A stretch of 64,000 bases of DNA. Source: Mercenaria mercenaria. Its lineage: Eukaryota > Mollusca > Bivalvia > Venerida > Veneridae. This document shows, piece by piece, positions 26,801-37,559 of this stretch. Positions within the stretch are counted from its first letter, which is position 1. The number at the start of each line of letters is the position of its first letter. The DNA lies in NCBI RefSeq assembly GCF_021730395.1, contig NC_069373.1, forward strand, positions 49,566,501 through 49,630,500, read 5' to 3'. Made by a program: the position numbers and the translations under genes. The notes under the pieces are model-generated. The model had not been told where the DNA came from, did not search any database, and saw nothing but the letters and a program-made list of their open reading frames with translations.

Positions 26801-29800
26801 AAATAAAACTATAACAAGAGTGCCAGAATGTCACAATATACGCCCGTCACAGCAAATTTCTTTACTCTAGCTACTGTATTGCAAATGAATTTTTTTAAAA
26901 TACACCTAAAGTTTTAAAGTAACATCTATGTTGTACCACAGAAAAGTGGTCTTGGTTTTTCCCTATGGTCAATTATAAAAAAGTTACAATATAAGTTATT
27001 TATAGTAACAACTAAGGGAAGTTAATCTTAAAAAAAATGTGTCCGCACAAAAATCTTTACCAGGTAGAGATTGGTCAAAATACACCTCAAAATGGATATA
27101 GCATGCATGTTGTACTACAGAAAAGTGGTCTCGATTTTTCCCTACGACTAGTAATGAAGAAGTTACAATATAAGCTATTTACAGTAACAACAAAGGGAAG
27201 TCATTCTAAAGAAAGGAACAGTGCATGACACTTCCTCTCATGATGGTGTATAGTTGTGCCAAGTTACATCAAAATCCCTCCATGCATGAAGAAGAAATGC
27301 TTCGGACAAAGTCATTCTTGTATCTGACCTTTGGCCTCTAAGTGTGACCTTGACCTTAGACCTAGGGACCTGGTTCTTGTGCATGACACTTCGTCTCGTG
27401 GTGGTAAACATTTGTGCCAAGTTATATCAAAATCCCTCTATGCATGAAGAAGAAATGCTCCGGACAAGGTTTTCATTCTTTTATCCTTTGACCGCTAAGT
27501 GTGACCTTGACCTTAGACCTAGGGACCTGGTTCTTGCGCTTGACACTCCGCCTCATGGTGGTGAACATTTGTGACAAGTTATATCAAAAACCCTCTATGC
27601 ATGAAGAAAGAATGCTCCTGACAAAGTTTTCATTCTTGTATCCTTTGACCTCTAAGTGTGACCTTGACCTTAGACGTAGGGACCTGGTTCTTGCGCATGA
27701 CACTCCGCCTCATGGTGGTGAACATTTGTGACAAGTTATATCAAAATCCCTCTATGCATGAAGAAGAAATGCTCCGGACAAAGTTTTCATTCTTGTATCC
27801 TTTGACCTCTAAGTGTGACCTTGACCTTAGACCTAGGGACCTGGTTCTTGCGAATGACACTCCGTCTCATGATGATGAACAACTGTGCCAAGTTTCATCA
27901 AAATCCCTCCATGCGTGTTGAAGATATGCTCCGGACAAAGTCATTCTTGAATTTGACCTTTAACCTCCTTTGACCTCTAAGTGTGACCTTGACCTTAGAC
28001 CTAGGGACCTGGTTCTTGCGCATGACACTCCGCCTCATGGTGGTGAACATTTGTGACAAGTTATATCAAAATCCCTCTATGCGTGAAGAAGAAATGCTCC
28101 GGACAAAGTTTTCATTCTCGTATCCTTTGACCTCTAAGTGTGACTTTGACCTTAGACGTAGGGACCTGGTTCTTGCGCATGACACTCCGTCTCATAATGG
28201 TGAACAACTGTGCCAAGTTTCATCAAAATCCCTTCATGCATGTAGAAGATATGCTCCGGACAAAGTCTGTGGACGCCGCCCGCCCGCCAGGGGCGTTCCC
28301 ATAATACGTCCCGTTTTTCAAACGGGCGTATACAAGCATCATAATATCACTTTAATACAAATACGTTAAACACTTTTCGAAACTATCGTTGCTATGTTTG
28401 TTTGGTTCTGTTTTACCTCTGTAGTAATTTCACTGTTACATTTACCCTATTTTTACTTTGTTCAAGTGTTAACCTGAGCTTGTGAACCAAAGTTTTTCCG
28501 TTTTCAGGTGATGTTCAGTTCAGAGACCTCCTTTTCAACAATTTGTAGGCCATTGTTGGTGCTAACCTCAGTGTGTCAATGTATTTCCATTTTCAGGTGA
28601 CATTTAGTGACCTTGACAGCAATGGACATTTCGCAATTGATACTATCCAATGTATTTCTGTTTGTTAGTGACATTCCATTCAATGACCTTGTGGAAACAG
28701 TGGATTGGTCAATGCTGTGGTGTTTTGCTGTGCGTTTGAATAAATGCATTTTCTTTTTCATTCTCATCCATTTGATGTTCGTCAAAATCCCGAGACGAAC
28801 CTCTGATTTATTTCTGTCGTTTATTTGGTGAGCATGCGCACTCGTAATTACTACCGGGAGAAGTTTCAGCCAATCAATGTTCGCCACTATTTGGCACGCC
28901 GAATTGAAATTTCAAACAATATGTAAGCAAGGTAATTTCTAACGATGGATAAAGGCGATATTCCATGATTGCGATTAATAAAGATTTATTTCTGTTATTC
29001 GATGTTAAGAAATTTACCTGAAGAAATAATAATATTCCTCGTAAGTCGGCATCGGTATGAAAAGACGCGGTCACGCTTTTCACGGACGATTTTGATTGGT
29101 TCGCTACATTTTGTCGCGAAACGACACTGATTGGCTGAAATGTTTTACCTGTAATGTAACCAAACCACAAATATCGGCGAAATGTGCCAGAGGTTCATCC
29201 GGGGAACCACGGTAGACCTCTGGTATGCGAGAATGTTTCTTTTTCAGATGACATTCAGTAACGTTGACAACAAAGGACAGGCCACTGTTGTGGTGCTAAG
29301 AGGTCTGTTTAAATAAATGCATTACCGTTTTCAGATGACATTCAGTAACGTTGACAACAATGGATAGGTCGCTGTTTGTGCTGACCTATCTTCATTGATC
29401 AATGTATTTCAGCTTTTAGGCGGCACTAAACCACTTGAAAAGCTGGCGCATTGACCTTTACAGCAATAGGTTAGTGGCTGTTGGTGCTAATCTTTGAATT
29501 AGCATATTTCCGTTTTCAGGTGACATTAAATAACATTGACAACAATGTACAGGCCACTGTTGGTGGCACCTTTGTGTATGAATTAATGTGTTTCCGTTTC
29601 TGGTGATATTCAGTGACCTTGACAACAGTATACAGGTCACTGCTGGTGATAACGTTTATGTTTGAATCTATGTATTTCCGTTTAAAGTGACATTTAGTGA
29701 CCTTGAGAACACTTGGAAGGTCGCATCCAAGTACACGAATCAGTGTATTTCCATTTTCAGGTGACGTTCAATGACCTTGATAACAACGGACAGGTCTCTG

Positions 29801-32800
29801 TAAATCTGGAGACATTGACCAGCAGAATCAAATGTGAAAGAATGAATCTAACTTTAAAAGGTAATGTTTAAACAATCTACTCTCCAAATCTCATTAAAAA
29901 TGAAGAACGAAATACAAATATAAATATCAATTTGTGTCAAAAAATGTAGGTAGTATGACAGTTGGTATAAAAAAAGAGATGGTTAACGAGACTTTAGTCA
30001 CATAAGAGTTTCTTTCAAAATCCAGCATCTGATCATTTTCATCATTTTCACTTACTTCCATTGATTTAATACAAGTGAGATTTTCACTAATTGGAATTTC
30101 TTATACTGTTTGCCCAACCAAAGCATATAATAAGTATGAATTAGATAAACAAACTTTGCTTATTATAGTAAATGCCTATTGGAATAAAGAAAGATACAGA
30201 TATAAGATCTGTTGTATAATATTCTAAACATATTTAAATTTATTAAAAATGCAAGTTCGCAAAAATATTATTGCCTCCCTTTCACTATTGTGGTTGCGCA
30301 ACCAAGACATACCGTAAATACATAAATTATAAAGCCAAATGCAGTTTTAAAATTTGCCTTTCTGTTCAGATTGTTGAATATCCAAATATCTGTCAACGCA
30401 ATTGTAAAACTAGAAAAAAAATATATTCTTACATTGGGAAGCGGGTAATTACATAACATTTATAAAACCATTAAAAGATACAGCTCTGTCAGAGGTATAA
30501 CTCTGTCTAATAGATATTTTTGTCCCTTATATCTCGTATGTAACACAAAAAGTGAAGGAAAAAAACCCATAAAAATATTGCACAAATATTGCTACTTTTG
30601 TTTATAGTCCTGTACATTATGCGAATAACATTAATGTGAGGGTGCACTTGCAATTTCTTTGGAAGTTGGCACTATATTTTGCAGTTGCACATGTCATAAT
30701 GTAATAACAATAACCAAACATTATGCTGTTTTGATGTACAGTTGCCTGTTTCTTCAGAATAAATTGTATGTAATAAAAGAAAAAAAAACTATTTATAGCT
30801 AATACTTTGCTGCAGATGCAAACATTCGCTTTTCACATGTTTATATGGTTGCTACACTCCAAATTGTATTGTGCTGTATGTTTTTACAGATATAGAGGAT
30901 ATTTGTTGTTGTTGTTGTTTTTTATGTGTAAGATTTAAATATCTTTCACGAGTGAACACCATATACAATATTTTCTCTAGTGCCATAGCCATGAGTGAAA
31001 ATGTAAGATATGGTGTTCACGAGTGAAAGATATTTTGATCTTACATGTTAAACAAACAAATCATTTTCTTTTTATTTCGTGTTTTGACTAAATCTACCCG
31101 TATTATACTTTCTTAACAGTGAAAATACCAGATATATTTCAGTCTAACATTTCGATATTTCGCCAAAAAGCATGTAATAAATTTGAACATTCTTACGAAA
31201 AAAAGAAATTCTCTTTCAGACTGGGCACTAGAAAATACTTCAGAAGAACTAGGAGCTGCATTAATTGTGTTCTGTATACTTTCACTTATGTCATCCACAT
31301 ACTCAATCGTATTGGCTGTTTATATCTTTTGGGTAATTTGTCTATTTATCCTGGTAATTTGTCGAATTTTTTCTGGTAATTTGTCGTTTTATTCGTTGTA
31401 ACTTGTCATATTTTTGTGGTTATTTGTCGATTTTCTCCTTGTAATTTTGCCACTTTTTTCGGGTAATTTGTCGAGATATCAAGCTTTTACTAGTGGTTTC
31501 TAATAAAAAAAAACACGTCGAACAAATTGTTCTCGATGCAATCTGAATAAACTCCAAACATGTGGTGTTTCTCAAACCAGTTTGGTTATAACCGTTTTTA
31601 ATAGAACGTTTTATAACTTTATAGAAAATTGCCATGATCCAGACTCTTACGACGTTTGCCAATAGTATATCACCATAATAATCAAGTTTCAATGTACCTT
31701 AGCGTAAAATGTCCATTGATTAAATTCTAGTACAATATCAAAATGTAGAATCATAAATTTTATTTCAAAGACATGTTAACCTAAAAAGGTTTCCAAATTG
31801 TAAGTTTTGTATGAGAAAACCAACATAGTGCATTTGCGACCAGCATGGTTCCAGACCAGCCTGCGCATCCGCGCAGTCTGGTCAGGATCCATGCTGTTCG
31901 CTGACGGTTTCTCTAATTGCAACAGGCTTTGAGAGCGAACAGCATCTATCCTGACCAGACAGGCTGGTCCGGATCCATGCTGGTCGCAAACGCACTATGT
32001 TGGTTTTTTCATGGCGCGGCTCATTTTACTGGAGCTCTTGTGGATAGATAGTTCGCCATTTGAGCAAAACGGAACATCCATATCAAGACTATCGCCATAA
32101 ATGTTTTCAGTTGTAAAATATAAAATATGGTCAATAAAATCTTAAGAAACAAGGACCAAAGTCCAACAGGAGAATTCAAAGCCATCTATACAGCACTCCG
32201 CAAGGAAATTTCGTTCATTCATTCAAATGCACTATGTCTTTTTGGCAAGATAGAAAAATATGGGCAAGTTAGAAAAAAATCAACTGTTTATGTTTGTTAA
32301 ATAGACATTGAATTGAAATGTGAATATTTCTTTAAATACAGAAAACTAAAGGCTACATGAAAAAATATTATAAACGTTACTACCTACCAATGGACGATGA
32401 TGAAACGGATCTGCCAGTGTCAGAGTATTTGAGATTCATAAATTTCTGGGATATAGTAGTGATTTGCTCTGATGTTCTAACGCTATATGGAACAGTGTGG
32501 ATTGTTTTCGAGAATGAGGTAAGACTTGCGTTTGGTGTCAACATGCCATTTAAGTTAAGTCGTGACAGGTTTTATAAGTAACACTTTTACTTGAAGACTC
32601 AATGCAGACTTGGAGCGCCGGTATAAATTACAGACTCCGGTACATACCGGATTAACTAAATTTGAACGAAAATATCTTAAATGTATATATTTTGTAACCA
32701 TGGTGATACTAACCCTAACCTTTAGTCAGTATCTTATGCATATTATACACTATATGCATAATCACTTTCGGGCATGCGCAGAAGACCGTTCCAAGTCTGC

Positions 32801-35800
32801 AATGAGTTACATCGGACCAAATTTACTTGAAAGCTAAGAAGAACTCGATCAAGAAGTCAAGTGTTCTGCTGTGGTGTATAGGCGGTGTTCGTTCTCGATC
32901 TCAGTTTTTTTTAATGTAGAGAACTTCTGTAGTATACAAAGAAAAGCATAGGCAGAACATTCCGCAATAAAATTCAGTCATTGTGCCAATTTATTTCATA
33001 TGAAATGTAAAGTAACTTGGTTACAGTAACTGCCATGGCAATATCTGTTTTGTTGTTTCAGCAAAGTGAATGGATAGTGGAAACTTTGGACTCTTACACC
33101 GTCTGGCTTGGCGTCGGCTGTATCTTGGCTTGGATAAGCCTCTTGCGTTTTTTCAAATTCCACAATAAAGTTCATGTAAGTAGTTGTAATCGTTCTTTAC
33201 TGTAAGAAGGCAAAGTAATGGTCGCTGTTTTTGAATCACACGCCCGCCACCGCTTTGGGTTCAAAACAGCGCTTGCGATGTAGCATTCTTTCCATTGAGG
33301 AAGCCATCAAGCTTGCTCCAGGAAGGTCGATGGTTCCATCCAGGGGCCCGCTCATTCCCAAAATAATACTTGAAGGAGTACTTTTAAGGACATCCTCCAC
33401 CTTTCAAAGCTCGTAAAGTGTCACGTGACTTATCTGTATGTTAATGCCACAAAGACCCTATTAAACGTAATATTAAGGATACACAAGATATGAATGAAAC
33501 ATAGAAGACATAGCAAAGAACTCTTGTGTATAATATTTATCAAAAGAATGGCAAAAAAACAAGAAATGCAGAACTTTTTGAGGAATGTAAAAGAATATTT
33601 CACACAGTATTAATCCAAATGAATTAGAAATGTTCTATCTCAGCTAAATTCCACATCTGTTTTACGTACACGTGGGTTTGTCACAAGCAAACGTCATTGC
33701 CCACTTAGTAACGTTATATTTGATGGTCTATGCCTCCGCGAGAAATACAGAAAAGTTGCAGCCTTTATAGAATACCGCCCAATTTGTTTTGTGAACATTT
33801 CGCTGTTGCCATGAAACTGAGTGTTTTGTTTTTTCTAGGTGGGGTGGGGGTGGTAACATCACAACAACACAATTATAGATCATATATAAGCTTTGTCAGG
33901 CAGTATTTGCCACTCAGAGATGTTGAAGCCAGATGTCACAGAGAATGGCTTGTCGGTCAATAGTCAAAACTATTGCTCGAGCTCCGAAGACACGAGGGCT
34001 AATAGATTTTACTATTGACCAGCAAGTCTTTCAATAAGTGTTAATATTGCATGACATAGACATAGATTTTCACATTTTTATTCTTAAAGTTTTGACTTAA
34101 GACCAGCAAAATTTGGTGTTGAACTATTGACCGATCAATAGGACAAACTATGGACAGGTCATTTATATAAGGAGTTATGTAATAATAGTGTTTAGAATTA
34201 CCCTGTACCTCGTAGCAACTATATATTTTGTAAACTGCCAACATTAAATGGGGTTTGGCAATAACGCACATTCTCAGAGTTGTTGTCCCTGCTTTTCGGC
34301 TTTAAACATAAACGTATTTATCTACTTCAAAATAAGGCGAATATCTGAAAGATGCTGATATATGAGACACTTGGATCTCATCGTATGTCACTATCGTGAA
34401 AGTTATTAAAAGGGACATTTGGAGGCGTAATGGGCATATGCGCCATAACTTCAGCATTAGAAACTGGGCTACGTCTTTTCCTCCAAGTTACAAATACTGC
34501 AGTATATATCTATTTCACATTTATTTCATAGTTTTAGGGTTGATCATGAAACAAACTAGTTCTATTTCCCACCTTGTATCCGTATATTATTGTATGGCCG
34601 AGAATGTTATATTTTCAGCTGTTGTTTAGTACGCTATATCGTGCTTTCTGGAATGTGATGGCGTACCTTCTATGTGTCCTGGTTTTATTCATCGGCTTCT
34701 GGGTCGGCGGATTTGTGGTTCTAAGTCCCTATCACGTCAAGGTATTTTTGTTACGTTGTCAGTAATGACGGAACGAAGATTAAAAAATAAAGAACTTTTG
34801 TATCTAATATGACTTTCAATTATTCATGCGGTTATCAGCTTAAATTATATATTTTTAAGTATCTATTATACTAGTTTAATAACCACTTGCTATAAATTTG
34901 GAACTTATTTACATATTTGACATGCAGAATGCATAATTACAATTTTAAATATACATGTATCTGTTTTTCATGACGTCACACATTTTTTAAGCACAAATTT
35001 ACGACATATTTCTATGATCTCTCTTGAACTTTATACTAAAATATTGTTTGCATATCTTTATTTTTTTAGTGTTTTACGCTTTCCTTTTCCAGTTCAGAAC
35101 GCCGGAGTCCGCCGCGGAAACATTATTTGCCATGGTGAATGGCGATGAAATCTACGCAACCATCGCAATACTTGAAAACGAAAAAACAGGCGGTGACTGG
35201 GTGTGGTGGTTCTCCAAGTTTTACATTGGAGCATATATTGCGATTTTCACCGTCGTCGTCATCAACCTGCTCATTGCTATTTACATGAGCGCGTATGAAT
35301 CCATCAGGGTAATTTATCTACCTTAACCAGTATAATCATACACATGCTCTTATCATTTCCATAGGCGGATATGGGATCAAAAGGGTAAACGTATTTGCAT
35401 TTTAAATGAGAGAATATGGGATCACATGGGTATATGTTTTCTCCATTATTGCTTACTCTTGCCTTGTAAATGAGTAGATATGTGACCGCATGGGGGTGCT
35501 TGTTTTCTCCATTATCGCTTACTCTTGCCTTGTAAATGAGTAGATATAGGATCACAAGTGGGTGCTTGTTTTCTCCATTATCGCTTACTCTTGCCTTGTA
35601 AATGAATAGATATGTGACCACAAGTAGGTGCTTGTTTTCTCCATTATCGCTTACTCTTGCCTTGTAAATGAGTGGATATGTGACCACATGGGGGTGCTTG
35701 TTTTCTCCATTATCGCTTACTCTTGCCTTGTAAATGAGCAGATATGGGATCACATGGGGGTGCTTGTTTTCTCCATTATCGCTTACTCTTGCCTTGTAAA

Positions 35801-37466
35801 TGAGCAGATATGGGATCACATGGGTATATGTTTTCTCCATTATCGCTTACTCTTGCCTTGTAAATGAGCAGATATGGGATCACAAGGGGTGCTTGTTTTC
35901 TCCATTATCGCTTAATCTTGCCTTGTAAATGAGCAGATATGGGATCACATGGGTAAATGTTTTCTCCATTATCGCTTACTCTTGCCTTGTAAATGAGCAG
36001 ATATGTGATCACATGGGGGTGCTTGTTTTCTCCATTATCGCTTACTCTTGCCTTGTAAATGAGCAGATATGGGATCACAAGGGGTGCTTGTTTTCTCCAT
36101 TGTCGCTTAATCTTGCCTTGTAAATGAGCAGATATGGGATCACAAGGGGTGCTTGTTTTTTCCATTATCGCTTAATATTGCTTTGTAAATGAGCAGATAT
36201 GGGATCACAATGGGGCGCTTGTTTTCTCCGTTATCGCTTACTATATCTAGTCAATAAGCGGATATGGGCTCGCAAGAGTAAACGTTTTTTTATTTACCGC
36301 GTACTTTCGTTAAATAAATGAGTGGATATTGAGTTACAAGGGTAATACTGCTTGCCGCGCTGCCTTGTAAATAAGCGGATATGGGGTCACAACAGGAAAC
36401 GTTTTCTTCTTTATCGCTTGCTTTTGTCATTTCTCGGAGTGGAACAGAACTACAAGAACTGATATGGGTTGAATATTTAAATCTTTACGACTATAATCAT
36501 AAACTTCTTTTTTATCATTTAGCCCACTTTCACCATTTTAATCGTCTCAATTGCTTTACATACTAATGAGTACGAATCAGTTAAACTATGTTTGATATAT
36601 AGAAATCTATGTGTCTATCGCCGTTTGTAATGGTGTATACGAACTACCAATGTATTTATTTTTGCTTTCACTGCCTATTTGTATAATTCTGATTTTAAAC
36701 AAGCCAGTTTCATATTCTGTACTGGATAACAGGGTGTACTGTCATGCAAATTAATTACCACCACCTTTAAAGTAACTGACCTGTGACAGTCTTGGCCCTG
36801 TAATAAGTAAAACTGATCTTGCACCGCTCATTCTTCATGACAATCCGGGAACCTGTCAACCCTCCTTCAGAGCAATTTTCGTAGGGTTAATAGTTACTTC
36901 AGTTAATCCTAGTCTGTGAATTGAATTTGCTCTGTCAGTCAAATTCGTTCTCGATCAATTTCAACGCATAAACCTGACACAAATTTGAGCCGACGTTACT
37001 CTGAATAGTATCAGTTCATCCTTGGTTCGAATTCTGCTCATACAAGTTATGTGGAGAAGCCGACTCAAACAATCTTCAAATACACAACATATGCTTCAAA
37101 TTTTGTGTTAAGAACTTACTTATGTATTTCATTTTACAGTCATATTATCACGAGAGTCCTGATGAAAGAGACTTAGGACCCATGGAAAAGGCGTTACGGA
37201 GATATCTTTCGGAACAAAAAAGTAGCAACAACCCGATCCGTGCGTCTATTTGCCATTTATTGACAGACAACCGGAAGTTTTCGCAAGTGGAAGAAACTCT
37301 TCGAAAGGAGATGCAAAAGCTTGTTCGCGTGTCAGAGAGAGATGTGATCCTGATCAAACCAAGGACATTGAAAGCTTTCATGGAAGGTGAAAAGCAAAGG
37401 ACCACAACAGTGAAATGTGGTTGCTTCCATATATCTTTCCTTTCGTTCTTTGGAACAGGGAAATAA
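14863..37466 (+). CDS. MCOLN-like: TRPML/mucolipin cation channel, 15 exons
   Basis: Mucolipins are endolysosomal nonselective cation channels gated by PI(3,5)P2 that release Ca2+, Fe2+ and other cations from the lumen. Exons: 14863-14922, 17419-17484, 18666-18841, 21884-21980, 22726-22820, 24007-24139, 25092-25197, 26666-26756, 29761-29860, 31220-31332, 32342-32518, 33062-33175, 34619-34741, 35093-35308, 37140-37466. All phases agree and give 657 residues from ATG 14883. Predicted membrane segments: TM1 ~75-93, TM2 ~312-335, TM3 ~374-394, TM4 ~408-427, TM5 ~447-470, TM6 ~522-543, with the pore motif NGDE at 493-496. The luminal loop keeps one Cys pair (C262/C293) and NxS/T sites at N171, N297 and N307, but not the other Cys pair of vertebrate TRPML1. 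The C-tail (~110 residues) is longer and ends ..FFGTGK. The first exon's donor (GTTCGT) is weak, and an upstream exon is possible. AATAAA lies at 37560 and 37586. Confidence 0.9.
16256..17040 (-). mobile_element. 5'-truncated LINE, 3' end
   Basis: The minus strand encodes a LINE C-terminus (HHRHLLTKLRISAHSLRIES, then CQMCNNGDIEDEYHFILRCD) with the CxxC...H...C motif typical of non-LTR retrotransposons. The tail is a (TTCTG)n run at 16256-16278. The same family is at 53765-54437. The frame is broken after ILRCD. Confidence 0.75.
18666..18841 (+). CDS. MCOLN-like: Mucolipin exon 3: N-terminal region and TM1
   Basis: It encodes the cytosolic stretch ending SLRKLLKLYLYSAFKLQ and the first membrane helix (FAFLLVQTIKIILISSQ), matching the mucolipin LKYFF..to..LFGLSNQ region. 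The usual polybasic cluster before TM1 is thinner here. The exon's last 9 bases and its donor (ATCACAG|GTATATGC) are the core of the tandem array that follows. Confidence 0.88.
18833..20160 (+). repeat. ~55-bp tandem array seeded at a mucolipin splice donor
   Basis: The unit is close to ATAACATCACAGGTATATGC followed by TAACTCCACATACTATTTAT. About eleven copies follow the exon ending at 18841, and its donor is the first copy of the core. The array is split by a MITE (19301-20013) and resumes after it. Confidence 0.8.
19301..20013. mobile_element. Tc1/mariner-type MITE with TA target site
   Basis: Inverted ends share CGCAACTTGACC and CGATGGTTGACCTT. The outer bases are TA on both sides. The ~710-bp interior has no transposase and carries a tRNA-like remnant (GGGCTCGAACCTGTTA, reverse) near 19787. 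Confidence 0.65.
20452..21341 (+). mobile_element. Satellite-bearing (pearl/Helitron-like) element
   Basis: It begins with GTCCGTGCGTCCGTGTGTGC and carries about four copies of a ~155-bp repeat (CCATAACTCTGCCATCCATG .. CAAGGTCAAGGTCACACTTA). It ends in the hairpin TGTCACCAATAGTGACA followed by GCTCTTGTT. Its end is the reverse complement of the AACAAGAG start of the element at 26813. Confidence 0.6.
21621..21823 (-). mobile_element. MITE family B, reverse copy
   Basis: It matches 44081-44287 in the opposite orientation, with ends ACCCTTACCCTGTTAAAG and CAGCATGATAAGGGTTAA, only ~60 bp before the exon at 21884. Confidence 0.6.
23044..23360. mobile_element. Foldback element hosting a family B MITE
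   Basis: The left arm (CGTAATAACACTCGG .. TTTCGGCATTCTCCGG) is inverted on the right (GAAGAATGCCGAATTGCC .. CCGAGTGTCATTACAAG). A family B copy (23108-23273) lies between the arms. A relative of the outer element is at about 24713-24900. Confidence 0.6.
25652..26457. mobile_element. piggyBac-type MITE with TTAA ends
   Basis: TTAA followed by GGTATTGGACCCC at the left, and GGGTCCAATACC followed by TTAA at the right. TTAA duplication is the hallmark of piggyBac elements. No transposase is seen. A tRNA-like remnant (GGGGCTTGAACCTACGCCCC) lies near 26352. Confidence 0.65.
26813..28332 (-). mobile_element. Satellite-bearing (pearl/Helitron-like) element with 157-bp repeats
   Basis: It starts AACAAGAGTGCC .. 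TATACGCCCGTCA and ends CCCGTTTTTCAAACGGGCGTATA, a hairpin with the same CGCCCGT motif inverted. Between 27230 and 28280 are about seven copies of a 157-bp unit (spacing 157 at 27344, 27501, 27658). The unit contains GACCTTGACCTTAGACC and CTCATGGTGGTGAACATTTG. Tandem ~157-160-bp cores are known from bivalve pearl elements and BIV160 satellites; the link is an inference. Confidence 0.7.
28500..29740 (+). repeat. Array of degenerate copies of mucolipin exon 9 acceptor and 5' end
   Basis: About nine copies of (pyrimidines)-CAG-GTGACATTCAGTGACCTTG followed by ACAACAATGGACAGG and ~35 bp of intron lie upstream of the true exon at 29761. Copies begin near 28508, 28597, 28678, 29248, 29335, 29420, 29520, 29602 and 29687. 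Most keep an AG acceptor. A foldback element (about 28788-29206) interrupts the row. Confidence 0.8.
28788..29206. mobile_element. Foldback MITE inside the exon-derived array
   Basis: The left CGAACCTCTG and AGCCAATCA are inverted at the right as TGATTGGCT and CAGAGGTTCATC. It is noncoding. Confidence 0.5.
29761..29860 (+). CDS. MCOLN-like: Mucolipin exon 9: end of luminal loop
   Basis: It encodes VTFNDLDNNGQVSVNLETLT followed by SRIKCERMNLTLK, aligning with the TRPML ITFDNKAHSGRIKISLD..EC region. It supplies the second Cys of the retained pair and an NLT glycosylation site. About nine degenerate copies of its acceptor and first ~45 bases lie upstream at 28500-29740. Confidence 0.88.
30923..31046. 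mobile_element. Small inverted-repeat element
   Basis: ATGTGTAAGATTTAAATATC, then TTTCACGAGTGAACACC, is inverted as GGTGTTCACGAGTGAAAG, then ATATTTTGATCTTACAT. A related stretch lies at about 14330-14440. Confidence 0.6.
31320..31475 (+). repeat. ~22-bp tandem array of a splice-donor sequence
   Basis: Seven diverged copies of GGTAATTTGTCGATTTTTTCT follow the mucolipin exon ending at 31332, and the exon's own donor (GG|GTAATTTGTC) is the first. Confidence 0.75.
31808..32024. mobile_element. Foldback element, family A
   Basis: A ~220-bp near-palindrome: GAGAAAACCAACATAGTG .. GCGACCAGCATGG .. GACCAGCCTGCGCATCCGCG and its inversion, ending GGCGCGGCTCAT. Other copies: 41702-41910, 45025-45263, 47991-48226, 55624-55858, 57909-58045. 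Confidence 0.8.
33228..33425 (+). repeat. tRNA-Ser-like SINE (family 2), diverged
   Basis: It matches the SINE at 50027 through GCTTTGGGTTCAAAACAGCG, GAGGAAGCCATCAAGCTTGC and GGAAGGTCGATGGTTCCATC. It starts ~50 bp after the exon ending at 33175. Confidence 0.55.
35093..35308 (+). CDS. MCOLN-like: Mucolipin exon 14: pore helix, selectivity filter and TM6
   Basis: It encodes FRTPESAAETLFAMVNGDEI, then YATIAILENEK and TM6 (YIAIFTVVVINLLIAIYMSA). In vertebrate TRPML1 the filter reads NGDD; here the last acidic residue is Glu. The rest follows the family closely (ETLFAMVNGD against ECLFSLINGD). The exon's 3' border resembles the unit of the ~61-bp array that fills the next intron. Confidence 0.92.
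35309..36400 (+). repeat. ~61-bp tandem array in a mucolipin intron
   Basis: About 17 copies of a unit containing TTTTCTCCATTATCGCTTAC, TCTTGCCTTGTAAATGAGCA and GATATGGGATCACA. The unit's ATGAGCAGATATGG..CAAGGGTAA resembles the exon 3' border ATGAGCGCGTATGA..CAGGGTAA at 35286-35312. Long ORFs on both strands here are repeat translations. Confidence 0.8.
37140..37466 (+). CDS. MCOLN-like: Mucolipin terminal exon: cytosolic C-tail
   Basis: It continues in phase from ..MSAYESIR to SYYHESPDERDLGPMEKALR and an extended charged tail, ending in TAA at 37464-37466. The tail holds two cysteines close together (KCGC) and a hydrophobic run (FHISFLSFF) near the end, loosely like the Cys-rich end of vertebrate mucolipins. 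Confidence 0.85.
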   Translation, partial: SYYHESPDERDLGPMEKALRRYLSEQKSSNNPIRASICHLLTDNRKFSQVEETLRKEMQKLVRVSERDVILIKPRTLKAFMEGEKQRTTTVKCGCFHISFLSFFGTGK

Positions 37467-37559
37467 TAGCACTTACATTATATGTATAAAGCACGAGAGA
37501 TTTTAGGCTTGTCTACGAACAACTTTGTAACTAATACTTTCACTAGTATACTGAAATTT

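Noticed and set aside
27238-28369. Series of ORFs with repeated LDLGTWFL peptides
   Set aside because: They follow the 157-bp satellite period exactly; repeat-coded rather than a protein gene.
35304-36165. Long ORFs on both strands, up to 178 codons
   Set aside because: They are translations of the 61-bp tandem array, with a repeating peptide and no gene-like features.
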